Shown here: one piece after another, positions 25,549 through 38,040 of the stretch | Layout: each line of letters begins with the position of its first letter | Numbering within the stretch: the stretch's first letter is position 1 | Origin: Polydactylus sextarius | Lineage: Eukaryota > Chordata > Actinopteri > Polynemidae | Direction: 5' to 3' | NCBI GenBank assembly: GCA_016801845.1 | Contig: CM028912.1 | Coordinates: 7,811,501 to 7,875,500, forward strand | Length of the DNA: 64,000 nt | Notes under the pieces: model-generated | What the model was told of the DNA's origin: nothing | The model's input: the letters and a program-made list of their open reading frames with translations, nothing else | The model's database searches: none | Translations under genes and position numbers: made by a program

Positions 25549-28405
25549 CCTGTGGGAAAGCACCCTAAAAGTCAGCCTAACAGACCGGTGCAGCAATGAT
25601 GATTTTATGGAGCACCACCACCAACACCCCTACAAACACCTACATACCACCCTCCCCAGGTGTCACTTAGCTCTGCCATGCTGGTTTTTTTGGCCACAAA
25701 CATAACTGGGTTTTGAATGTGGTTCTGGTGTTCACAATAATCTCTGTGTTTTACACGGATTTACGGTTTTCCCTCAGTTTGTTTTGTGAGATAATATTCA
25801 CCTATTAACACACAAGATCAAACTATTTTTTTAATTAGCATCAGCAAAAAGCTAGCTCCTAGCTAAGCTGTAAAAAAAAAAAAAAGGAAAAAAGAAAAAA
25901 AAACATAAGACAACAAACAAACAGGGCACATTCCTATAATGGCACCAGCATTCAGAGTCTCAAAGGATTTTATTACTACTTTTAGTTTGGACCAATAATT
26001 CCTATCACAGCTCTGTAGTCACCAGGTTTGTTGCTTACTTGGAATTTAATGATGAATTGAAATGAAACAAAGTCTGACGTACGAAGATACACAAGCAGAC
26101 AATTTAAACAAACCTATTTGAACAATTAAATTAAACAATTAAACTATGAAAAAGAGTATTTCTTGCCCACTTATTCTTAATTGCAGCCAGTGGTGATATG
26201 TTCACAGATCACAACAATTACTTTGTTGAGAGAAAACCGCTGACAAGTTTAAAAAGTAAAATAATTTTAACTGGCATATGGATTTTTTGCAGATTGCAGC
26301 ATGCACTGTATTCACTACTGTGCATTTTAATGATGATGAACAACATAGACAAGAGAAAAACATGTGACTTGACACTGAAGAGGGGCCAAAATTTTTTAGT
26401 AAACATGGAACATGAGCTAAAAGGCTCTGAGAATCTTTATTTTTGATTGATTTTATTTGATATAATATTATACCTGAAACAACACTCAACTATTAAAGGC
26501 AGGATGATACCATAACATTACTGCAGTAGATGCTCTATAGTTAGTTTTTTAAGAGTTAGCCACTTTGCTCTTCATCCACATGGAGATTTTTAAAAAAGCA
26601 CAGATGGGAAGATTTTATCTCACAGAACAAAACACGTAACTGTCTTAAGCTTGTTTTAACCAAAGATGGTATTTCAGGCATTTCACCAAAGTCCCATTCA
26701 GACTCTGGTCAATTTTCAGCCGCATGGATCAGCAAAGTTAAATGACATTGGAAGTTTAGCTCTGGATCAACAGATTTATCACTGTTGCTTCAGATGTAGA
26801 AGCTTTTGTTGTTTTGGATTGTAAAAAGGTACTATCCAGTCATAATGAAGGTTACTGAAAGACCCCTCTTCCTCAAGAGCTTTGGTTCTTTTCCTGCTGT
26901 GGGTTGATAATCTAATATAACAGCAGTATGAGTAATAAATGAGCATATCTCCTCTACTTGAAAACAGAAACTTAATTTACTACTTGCCCTTGAACCAAAA
27001 CTGTACATCAGTGAAGGTGTAATTTTAACCTCAGATCTTTTTATTCCCAGGGAACAAGCTGACTGGATTTTACCTTTCAGTTTATTTATTTCATTTTTTT
27101 TTTTTTTCATAAAATCGGTAAACTGCAATTGATGCAGTTACAATGATCATAAAATACCATCACACATAATGGTAGCATGCTACATGTAGTAGCATTAGGG
27201 AAAAATAATCAGATCCACTAATAATTATTACATTTAATCCCAATTCTTGGCCATATAACAGGTTCAAAATCTCAACACAACAAAGAGACAATTTGTTCAA
27301 AGTGTTCACTTCTTCACTTCACTTTTGTTGAATCAATATGTGTAATCTATGGTCATTGACTGCATGTGGAGGCTCTCTGCAAGGTTACAGTCAGCCTCTT
27401 TTTTTTGATTGTCCTCTCCCTCACTCCCTCAATAAGCACCACATCTGATCCCAAATCAGCTCCTGTAGCACGCCCACTGTCTTGTACTTTTCTCCTCCAA
27501 ACATCAAACTAATGTCTCATTAAGTAAAAGGGCTTTTTAAAGAAATACAGTACATCGTCATCAACACAGTCAGAAACACTCGAGCACCCAAATCGTCAGC
27601 AGACAAAGGGTTAAAAACATGGCTCATATTCTGTCTTATATTGCTCATACTCCTGCAGTTCAGAGGTTTTTGTCCACTGGCTGACGACAGAGAGCATGAT
27701 CAGAAACAAATCCAGGGAGAGGAGCATGTCATCGTTTGTGTAAAGCACTAATGGCAAAACCTGATAATCATCTAAGTCAGCTGACACTTATGTTGAGCTT
27801 TTAAATGTTGACCAGTGTGTGAACAGAAAGGAATGGTGTGACCTTAAGGGCTGACATCTTCTTTAGTTTCTAGTTTTTTGGTTTTTTTTTGTGTGTCTAT
27901 TTGATGAACAAGGCTGTGAGATCAGGTATTCGAAGACAAACAGATGTTACTGAATGCATTTTTTTTTCTTTTTTTTCCCACTCTTTGAGTATATTGATTA
28001 CCTAAATGAGATGTCCAATCTAATATCTGATGTCAAGAATTTTAGTATACAGCTTATATGAGGATTTAAAATTCATTGTTATTCATATATTCGTATATTG
28101 GCTTATTTTGACCCTGCCCTGCTCTTATACTTTACAAACCCTGCTTGCATGAAATACATAACCACTCATTGTCATTCAGCACAGCACACCCATGCCCATC
28201 ACAGATGACCGCATTCAGTGACAAAAAAAATGCTGCTATATCATTGGCTGCCAGTAGATGGAGATATTTTTATTCTTTTATATTGCAACTGCTGCTGAGG
28301 ACCTACCACACAAGGACTGCCAGATAAATAAGAATCAGGAAGGCTGAGCTCTGGGAGAGAAAGTGATAGACCTGTGGATAAATGTGTACTGTTGTATTGT
28401 CTGCA

Positions 28406-28408
<3 letters not shown>

Positions 28409-28456
<48 letters not shown>
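28409..28456 (+). repeat. GT microsatellite
   Basis: Twenty-four uninterrupted GT units in the presumed NALF 3' UTR. Confidence 0.95.
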
Positions 28457-28457
<1 letters not shown>

Positions 28458-30193
28458 TGTATGCCTGTGTATATGCAGAATCAGAGTTGTGTGTGTGTTT
28501 GTGCATCTGTCAGTAGTGAGTGTGTGTTTTTGGAGAGCTCATTAGTGTTGCCATGACCTTGGTGCCTGCAGGACAGGTGTGGCAAACTTCCACTGTCATT
28601 AGACCCACAGGGATCTGCTACACTAGTTGTCCCATTATTCAGTGCAGCCCTAAAGCTGGACTGTAGTATAAAAACCACTGTACCGTACGATGTGTAATAA
28701 CTGTGTCACCAACTCCAACAACCATAAGAGACTAGAGTAAATCTGTTTTCCCTAAACTGTCTAATAGAATATTTCCCATAACCCTTGTCTGAAACGAGGT
28801 AAATGAAGCGGACAATGATGTAAAACTGGTGCCAAAGCATACCTTGTATTGAGTAAAGTGAACCTAAATCAAATCGGATATGACACGCTGATTTTCAGTG
28901 GGCAATGGGAAGAAGACAGGGTCCGTCAGTGTCATAGAAATGTGCCATGCAACCCTCACCACAAGCGCATGTAAGGGATCTCTTGAAGACATGTGATTTC
29001 ATTCTGCCTCTCATGCCAGCGGTCATGATGTGATGTACACAACCATCACGAGACGACCGTCCGACATGTATTCATACAGTGAACCTGCATTCAGAAGTAA
29101 TGCAGAGGCCACGTCTGCTTTACATGCAGTAGTGCATCCTTACTGTGGTTGCATGGGTGCAGATGCTGTGCATATGCGTCGTCCATCACACACTTTCAGA
29201 CACATTTGCACCCAGGATGGACATTTTTGTGTGCAAAATTTCTTCCAAACAATAATAGAATTAGATTTGACTTCTGTAAATCTCTAATTTGACTTTTTGT
29301 TGGTAATGCAGGCATGCACGCAACAATTACTCTGCTGTGATTACTTTATTTTATTTTATTTGTGTGTGTGTGTTTTAGTTTATTTTTTTACTGCATTATA
29401 CTGAGAAGAAATTGTGTAGGGTCCTAAACCGTAGATTCAGTCTAGATCCCTGACAATGGTCTGCAGCAATCATAGGGTATGGTCTGTCACATTCCATAAC
29501 ACACCAAGCTACAAAAGCTCTTTGTGTTTTACCCCGGCACATATAGACTTTGTATGCCTCTTGCCCCGACTCCCTGTGCACCCACCACCAAATTGTATGT
29601 ACACAAATATTTCCCTCTTTCACTCCTTCTCAGCCTCTCTCGATTTTCACAATAGTTCTGTTCTCTATCCTGTGGATCTATGCAGAAGCCCATTCCTTTT
29701 TTTGGTTGTAAATACGTTCCCTAGTATGCTGAACAATGTACGTCTTTTTCGTCCAGGTTTTCTTGTGTATTTTGAGTTGTTGTCATGCTGTTACTTTCTT
29801 CTTCTTCTCTAATTCTTTTTGTATTTTGAGCGTCTGAAATCATTGATGTTAAAAGAGAATGTGGTGAGAATTAACCAATAGACTTGTCCTCAGCTTCACA
29901 ACCTTATTGTGAAAGGTTGTGGTTCTGTGTGTGTGAAAGCGAAAGATTTATGATTATAGAAATGAAAAAGGTTCAAAGGCATATAGAAGTATCATTGTGA
30001 TTATGATTATTATGATTACTATTATACTACCAGTATATTGTAATATTATAGATGCTTTAGTTCAAGTAACTTCTTTAATTTTTTTACAAACAAACTTTGA
30101 TGAAATGATTTATAAAACAGTCTCACAAGTCATGATCTTTTCGAAAAGTATGAAAACTACTGCTACAATGATTAAAAATTGTGTTCTGATGAA

Positions 30194-30199
30194 AATAAA
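30194..30199 (+). promoter_or_regulatory. Candidate distal poly(A) signal of NALF
   Basis: AATAAA followed within 15-40 bases by CTGTTCCTCTGTTGTGGTCT, a good U/GU-rich downstream element. Cleavage would fall near 30215. RNA 3'-end data would settle it. Confidence 0.4.
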
Positions 30200-31888
30200 T
30201 ACAGACATATAATCTGTTCCTCTGTTGTGGTCTTGTATGATGCGACATGTTTGTCAAAGCAGCATTGAAAACCACAATATCCCTAGAAAAACAAAAGAAA
30301 ACAAACTGAATTTTTCCACTTTCCAAACCTTGACAATGACAGAAAAGACAGTCTGAATACCGAATGTTTATCACTTCCTGTGATGCTCCCAACATCTCTT
30401 TGCTGCTCATTAATTGCCCATGTGCTTCAGTATTTATGACCCCAACTTGCACTGCAGTCTCCTTCCAAAGTCCCCAAACCCAAGCTGAGATAAACCAGGT
30501 GACATCTACAAGGTTATTTTCACAAATACCAGAAAACTTCTTCCACAAGAACTGAACTCAAGCGACTGATCAACTCAACTGAACAAAAACAAAACGCCTT
30601 GCATACAACAGCAGATGGTTTCTTAACAGAAGTCAGTTTGTAGAGCCATAGTTATTGATAAAAACATACCATATTAATCTATTAAACACATCATTTCTAC
30701 GCTTCAGTTGATTACGATCAGCTCGGGACAATGAATTGACATGTTGTTCCACTAAAAAACCACAAGATGGAAGTATTATATTAGATGGAGGAAGTGCTGG
30801 TATTAATATCAGGGTAAAAATAGCCCATGAAAAACATGCAGTCAGTAGTATATCTGCAAGAATAATGAATGAATGCTACATGACTTTAGTGATTCAATTT
30901 TTAGCTGAAGTCAACATCAACAGAGGAATTACGGCACACGGTGTTGTTGAATATACTGTAAATCGCAGCGTTTAAATGTAGACAGTCAATCTGAGGTGAC
31001 GGTTAAGTCAGGCAGCTGCAAATACAACATCTTCCAGTCATACATTATAAAAGTGCTGACCAAGATCTGCTGAGATCAGCTGGGTCAATTACACAGACAC
31101 ACACACACTTTAATATTTACTGTTACATACTGGATATGACCTTGTGTAGATTTAACTACTGTGGCTCAAAGAGATATCCTACCCAGGCCATAGTTTCACT
31201 AGCAGTGCTCTATATTGAGCTCAAACCGCAATGTTATGGTAATGATAGATTATAAAACTGATGGACAATATCAAATTGTATATTCTTTTTCATCTCCCGC
31301 TCTGTGCCAGTGGCTCTTCCACCTCGGATTAAGCTCTCATTTCCCATTCCAGATTGTTGGGGGGATGAAGTGCTCTGTTGACTAATCCTCAGATAGCCCG
31401 CCAATAGTCAGCGTCCAAAATTTCACTTCACGTCATTCAGAAAACAGACTGAACGTATATTTATGTTGGCTATAAAAAGCCCATGTTTTTATAGGTGTAA
31501 TTTGTTACAGTGGCATGAAGCACTTCTGATTGAGCAGTAGGTTCCTTGAGGCTGATTTTGAAATCTTTAACCAACAACAATCCTACACATGCTTTTATTG
31601 CAGTGGCATTAAAAATCAGAAATGTAATGCATGTAATGGATCTTGAAAATTAAAAAAGAAGAAAAATACAGCAAATTTCTTTTTATGACCAATAGAAGCC
31701 CTACATATGTGGGCACTAGCGGCCTACCAGTGTGCGGGGTGTGGGGGGGACTTTGACGCACAGAAAAAATAGGCCTAAACAACTGCACTAAAACATGACA
31801 TATAACATATAACATGGACATATCAATGTACAACCCCAATGCATAAAAATATTAATAAACCAGCACTCCATAATAAAACATGTCTTAC

Positions 31889-32202
31889 CTTCATGCAGTT
31901 AACAGCATACAAAGGAGTTTGCTTTTCTCCATAACCGTGTCCATGATGTCATCTGAATCTAAGTTCATTAGGACCTCTTTTTCTGTCGCCATCACCATTA
32001 GAGCCTCCAAATTATCCTGTGACAATCCTGATGTGTCGCTAACATTAGTGCTAGCAGTGTTAGTGCTAGCCGAAGTTGCGCTTAATTTAAAAAATAAATA
32101 AGTCAATTTACCGCATTTTTTAGTGTCAGCCAGCAGCGCTCCCTTAGATTTATCTCTCTTTTTCTCCACTCCCCCCTTGTGTCGCTTGATCCCTCGATTC
32201 AT
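31889..32202 (-). pseudogene. Possible 5' exon of a transposon-derived gene (hAT/ZMYM-like)
   Basis: The minus-strand ORF of 103 codons starts MNRGIKRHKGGVEKKRDKSK and continues with Ser/Thr/Asn-rich sequence. The opening is like 'MdRgiKRlSGaeKRKraKek' at the start of hAT-derived zinc-finger MYM-type proteins in fish. The ORF stops at TGA just before CATGAAG|GTAAGACA, a good donor (GT at about 31888). No downstream exons were recognised on the minus strand. The resemblance is limited to about 20 residues, so the call is tentative. Confidence 0.3.
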
Positions 32203-34856
32203 TTTTTTCTTAGCTTAATCTCATATAGCCTCCAACTTCCAACCGCCACATCAATCTCTAACTTCAACAACCACACAGACGCCGACACGGTCTGCTCTGT
32301 GTTGATATTCCCATGAGGCATTGCTTCATTTTAACTTTTGCAAAGCAGGTATATTTGTTTTATTTCAAACCATGCACGTTTTAAACATCTGAATAAGACA
32401 TTTCTTTACATAACAATGCAGACTGATGTAAAAGTTGGTGACTGTAGAAGGTAACCATGAGAGTGATGTAGAGAGTCAATATGTGCTATCAATATTGATG
32501 AGATTACAGAGGTAATAGATATGAAAGATTTGGGGATGACTAACTATTAGAAGGTTGAAAAACTGAATTAGGAAGTGGGATGTTTAAAAGATGGGGCCTC
32601 ATGGGCCCTGCGATTGGTTGGCCAGCCAATGAAGGCTCAAGTCCCTAATTCCACCTTATCAGTTGGTCACTGGTAAAGGGCAAAAAATGGACCGCTGAAC
32701 CTCCAAACCACTGAGCAGAACTGAGCTGAGCCAGACAGAACTGGTTAATCCCCAAACAAACAGACATCTGTCACTTCATCAGCTCTGCAGGTGTGACAGA
32801 AGCAGCACAGATGACAACCAACACAGCTTCAATTCAGTTTTTATTAAGTATCAATTAATAAATAGGCATTTTTTCCTCTCTTATATAGTCTTCTATGGTG
32901 ACAGAAGTTGAAAATTGTCGGCCTGTTTTAATAATTTACAAAGTTAAAGCCTCTGAAGTTCTTACACAGCAGCAGAGTGTGTGCTCATGTTTTATAACAA
33001 GGAAGAGGAGGAAAACAAAATTAGGACTACAGGGATTTAAGGAGATGATCTGCCTCTGGAAATACAAACACATCCGGTAGACCAGTGCCATTCAAATCAT
33101 TGCGGACATAGAAAAAAAAAATATTATTATTATTGTGCTGCAGTTTCCAATCCACAAACATCAGCATGGTCATTCTTAAGGGCTTAATGGATGCAGCATA
33201 ATTAAACAGATGCTTCATCACTGTTGATTAGATGAGCAGAGTTAGGCAATGGGTTGTAAATGTTGCTTACGACAGCATGAGTAGCTTTGTGGCGAGCGCA
33301 AGTCGCAGACAGAGAAGCCTAATTACACACTAATTGTTTCTTATTGTCTCCCAGCTCTTGATGAGGTGCATCCAATCCAATGTTGGTCTCTGTGGATTTT
33401 TACCAAGGACACAGACAGAAACGACCACTGGCTGCTAAATTTAACAACCTTAATAAGTTCAGTCCAAAGAGTTACCTTGAGAATTATTGACTTTAACTTC
33501 ACCAGTCCATTGATTCAATCAATAGGATAATTACATGAAATAAGGACTTTCAAGAGGCAATAAAACGCTGGAGAAATTTGAATGTCATGTACTTCTTCTC
33601 CCTGATATAACAGAAACATTGCTCAATAATGTGAGATGTAAACATCTTAATTCCTCAGTGGAGCTGTTGTGAACCGTCAGACGACAGAAATCAGGAGCAG
33701 CTGGGTCTCAGGACAGTGAACAACAGAGGAGATGGGGTTTAAATGCACTTGGAATAAAAATACTTCAGAAACTACAGTTCAACCTGTTCAAATCCAGAGT
33801 GGATTAATAATGAGAAAGGAGTAATTGAGGCGCTGCTTTTATTGAGTTGTCAGTAGGAAGATTACAGGACATGAATCACACACACACATATGGTTGCCAC
33901 GGCAGAGGTACTCTCTCCCACATAAACCTTTCTCTGTCAACTGCGTAGATTCCTCACACCTCACATGTGCCTGCTGTATTCACACCCCCCACTCATCAGG
34001 TACATCCTGTGGCATATGGGAAGAAATGAGGAGGATTTAAAGGTTTTAATTCTTCCTCTCTTCTCTGTTTTGACTATTATTCCAGTTTTCAGTCTGTCTG
34101 TTCTATTCATTTGTCTACATACATTTACTTGGCTCATGTATAATCAAAACAAACAGCTTATGGCATCCTCTCTTTGGTAACAAAGCCTGAACACAATATA
34201 TTTTTACTTGGTACAAAACAGGCAATACTAATAATAAAGAAAAAAAGGAAATCAGTAATTTGACCAGGGAGCGTTTTAGCTTTTTGAACTAGTTCAAACT
34301 ATTAAATGAATTACAATAACTACTTGGTTGGTGGGAACGGACAGTATCTCAAATCAGCTTCATGTATACGCTACTAGACCTGTCAGGCTGCTGGGATCAT
34401 TCCCCAGCTACTATATTATGTTGCATATAGGAGGAGTTTTGAGTGTTTTTTTATCTGTGTTGTGCCTTCTATTCAATAAATTGATGGTCAAACAAAATCC
34501 AACAAACATTTTCTTTGAAGTCTGTCAAACTGGTTAGAAACAGAAACTACAGTACATGTGTGTTGGGTTAAAGGCTTTGGGTTATCTGTATTAGAAGAAT
34601 TTCCATGCAGCTTTTGCTTGTTTTAGTTAAGATATGAGAAATAAATCATGTGGTAAAAGAAAATATAACTCAAAGCACCAGAGCAGCATTAAGTTAATGC
34701 ATGACATGTTTTTTTATGCATTGTCCTAATACTAATAAAACTGAAGATAATGTAGATATTTACAGGCAAGCAGATGAATAGATTTTTCCCCCATTCTTGT
34801 TTGTTCTGGTTTGCAATTTGCTTATTTCTCTCTTAATCAGCTTTGTGATGGGTTGA

Positions 34857-35220
34857 ATGTCTGAGCATAAGTCATGGAGAAAATGCAAACAAAGCTTAGA
34901 AAAATATTTGAAGCAGGAAGGAACATCCAGGCCTGCTGTGGCTTTAACTATCTTGTACAGAGGCACAATTGAAAAGTTGCTCTCCTCCTGGTTTGGTAAC
35001 AGCACAGATGAAGAAAAACAGCAGCTTATCAGGTCACTGAAAAGATCATTGGTGTCTTGCTACCATGCCAGCTGGACAATATCAACGCAGCATCCACAGA
35101 GCTTCCAACATAATCAACACAATAGGGGCTTCTCCCATTGTCCCTTTTCCATTGTGCAGCCTGAGAGAGGACACAGAAACACCTGTAACAAAAACTACCA
35201 GGCTACTGAACAATAAATAT
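34857..35220 (+). mobile_element. LINE reverse-transcriptase C-terminal fragment
   Basis: The + frame reads LTILYRGTIEKLLSSWFGNS, followed by a basic stretch. A second frame reads NIINTIGASPIV..., and a third ends in TKTTRLLN. This is the order 'FYRgTIEsvLts..WFGNs...LPS.RRYRS.ktKTtRLLNSF' found after the polymerase domain of CR1/L2/Rex1-like non-LTR elements in fish. Several indels break the frame and no promoter or 5' part is present. It is a dead 5'-truncated copy. Confidence 0.6.
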
Positions 35221-35997
35221 ACTAGGCACTCGTGGGATGCTTTTGTAGAAAGTTTTTCATTTAGTATGTGTGGAGGTTCGTTTAAAAAAAAATGTTGAAG
35301 AGCCTACCTTCCATACCATCATTTAAATACTGGATAGTTCTGGATCTGATGGGATTATCTGAAGATGACATTGATGGAATCGCTGTCTTTATTAATAAGT
35401 CAACATATTATTTGTGGAACCCACTGATAAATGACTAGTAAATGTATCATACATCATAGATGATGACTGATGAGTATAGGGGAAATGAGATCACTGAAGT
35501 ATTTAGAAATTGGAAACTTGCGCATCCTTTTGGCATGTGTCCATTCTCATCACATATTACTTCTACAAATAGCTACATCAGGACTTTACAAGATAAAAGC
35601 ACAAAAATAACCCTGGCGATGAATGAAATTACAAAAACAAAAAACAAATTAGGTAACACACACACAGAGCACTTGGTGTCATTCCTCATTTCCGTCATCT
35701 CATCACCATGGTAGCACTTCAAAGGGCTGGTCTGAAGCTCTAACATGTAATAATAGCTTTTTATAAGACTTGTCTAGAAGACGGGTCACACAAACACTTA
35801 ATACATTGTGAAAACAAAGTAGATTTGTATCATTTTAGATCTAAAATTGTACTTGATGGACAGGTACAAATTATGATCTGACCTCCACAGTCACCAGATT
35901 TCAACCCCACGGAGTAGGATTAACTTGACAAAAAAAAGGCAAGGCAAGGCAACCATCATCAGATGAACAAAACCCTCAGTAGGTGTAAAAATAATCC

Positions 35998-36085
35998 TTA
36001 TCCTCTGAAGGTCGTGGGGGAAGGGGAGGGCCAATCCTAGCTGACAGGTCACAGTCTGTCACCGGCTCATAGAGAAAGACCATAG
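35998..36085 (+). repeat. Remnant of a dispersed fish repeat
   Basis: GGGCCAATCCTAGCTGACAG and then GTCACAGTCTGTCACCGGCTC match from memory the 'gagCCAATCCCAGCTGaca...acaGGTCgCcAGTCTaTCaCagGgc' core repeated widely in teleost genomes. About 30 bases of the core appear deleted. A short tandem GGCAA run lies just before it (about 35937-35951). Confidence 0.45.
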
Positions 36086-36348
36086 ATAGAATGACATTCC
36101 CTTCTGCTCTTTCAAAAGTCACTTGACTATTAACAATATTTTCAAAATGATGTTAATCAGATGCAGTTCTTTGTTATTGCTGTTACACTGCAGTCAAACC
36201 ACACATGTTAATCTGCATACTTCATGCTCACTGCTGAGGTCACAGGCCAAACAGATGGGATGAAGATTAGTATGTAATAGGGCAAAATATTGTTATCTGT
36301 TCAGCTTTCTGCTTTTGGGTGGCTACTTTCACTTTCACTAATCCTGGA

Positions 36349-36370
36349 CACACACACACACACACACACA
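36349..36370 (+). repeat. CA microsatellite
   Basis: Eleven CA units. Confidence 0.9.
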
Positions 36371-38020
36371 TCACCGCACCAGAGTAATAGGCAGCATTTT
36401 TGTCTTAATTGAAGTACAGGGATTAAATTCACTGATACACACACACATACACATTCATCAACACATGCACACATGTACACAGGTCACATAGAGCATTAGA
36501 GATTAGACCCAAACAGAGATGGACCCCAACTGATAACATCTGTTTCTAAAGCCATCTGCCACAGACTCCAACCACTGGCTGACTGTCTACAATAAATAAA
36601 AGAGCATTCACAGTCACTCTTGTGTAATGTGCAACTACACAACATACAGAGCAAATATGTAGCATAGACTACGTCTGAACTTGATGAACAGTCAGTGCGC
36701 ATTGGTCTAATAAATGAGCCTCCACTCCAAGTCCCACAACGGCTGTTCCCAACTAGTTTCTTTCTCCTGTAATGGCAACATTGTGACTCCCTCAGATCTG
36801 AGGGACTAAGGCTTAGTATCTGACGTTTATCAGCATAGATAGTGACGTGTTTTAAGATGCTGATGATGAGTTCTCAAACCCTGTCGGTTATACACTGTCC
36901 CAGGAACACACCTGAGGGACAGCTTTCCTCAGAAGTCATCAGCATCTGTGGCCTCAAGGGAACTGCTTCCGACAATGAATCACACACTGTAAATAACATA
37001 CCGCGCCATCATAATAGAAAATGAAACAATTGGTCATGAATCTAATAGCCGGTCTGTTATGAATGTTTATGATGAAGGTGTTTGTCTTTCACCTGTCATG
37101 GGGTTTCTTTTCAGCGTAACCATGCCTTCCTAGAAAACCCCCCTAGGCACGCAACAAATTTATTCACTGACTTGTAGACTTCATACAGTTGATAACAGGA
37201 TATTAAGATAATCATAGGGTGCTATGACTGATCCTGATTAACTGATTAGCAAAGATTCAACTTTCACCTCAAACTGAGTCATGAACGGTGTTCAGGACAG
37301 AGCGAGCATGACAAGGAATATGATGCAATGTGTACTATGAAATTTACATCCACTGTCACATGCTATGGTTTAAAAAGCTGTATTATGCAAATATTTTTCC
37401 ATAAATTTAACCCTCGATTGTCCATATGTTTTCCATAACCACAACGACTCAACCAATCAATAGGACGTACCCTCAGTAGATATTAGGGGTCATAAATTGT
37501 GATGAACCATCAATTTTTCCTACATGCCAGAATAATTAACAGAGTGTGAAGGACTGTGCAATGCATGCCAACCGACAGCAATGTAGATCACCTCAACTGA
37601 TTTTCAAGCTCATCCATCAAATTGAAGCTAAGGGCATATGTTGTTACAGGAAGTAATTATATTATTATTGATATTTCAGTCTGAACCACAGAGACAGACC
37701 AACCAAGTAAGCTAACCAACCACTGCCACCCATAGAGCTGTCCTCTTAACATGGTCAAAATGAATAAGTACAGCAACTAGAAAACATGATTCACAAAACT
37801 AAGCAATCAACTTACACTATTCTTTAGTACCAAGAGAGAAAAGTCAACATTAAGTCAACATCAGAAGTACAACAAGGCCACTGATGTAAAAAAACAGAAA
37901 AGTTTAAATACATTGTTGTCAACAGCACCAAGTGTTTCACCAAAGGAGATTTTGGTCAATATTAATAAATTTGAAAGTGATTCTTTAAACCACGACCAAG
38001 AATGTACAAAAACCTTAACG

Positions 38021-38040
38021 TTTTTTTTTTTTTTTTTTTT
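38021..38040 (+). repeat. Poly-T tract
   Basis: Twenty T in a row. No retroelement body was recognised beside it. Confidence 0.9.

Larger units (their letters stand above)
24911..30215 (+). other. Probable long 3' UTR of the NALF gene
   Basis: No coding region is recognisable after the NALF stop. An early AATAAA lies at 25087-25092 and a second good one at 30194-30199. The later one is followed by a TG-rich stretch (about 30210-30240), as expected downstream of a cleavage site. The segment holds poly-A/T runs and TG microsatellites at 25504 and 28409. That the transcript reaches 30.2 kb is inference: NALF transcripts can have long 3' UTRs, and nothing between the two signals looks like another gene. 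Confidence 0.4.

Noticed and set aside
29456..29812. 118-codon + strand ORF downstream of NALF
   Set aside because: It lies in the presumed 3' UTR and has no recognisable domain.
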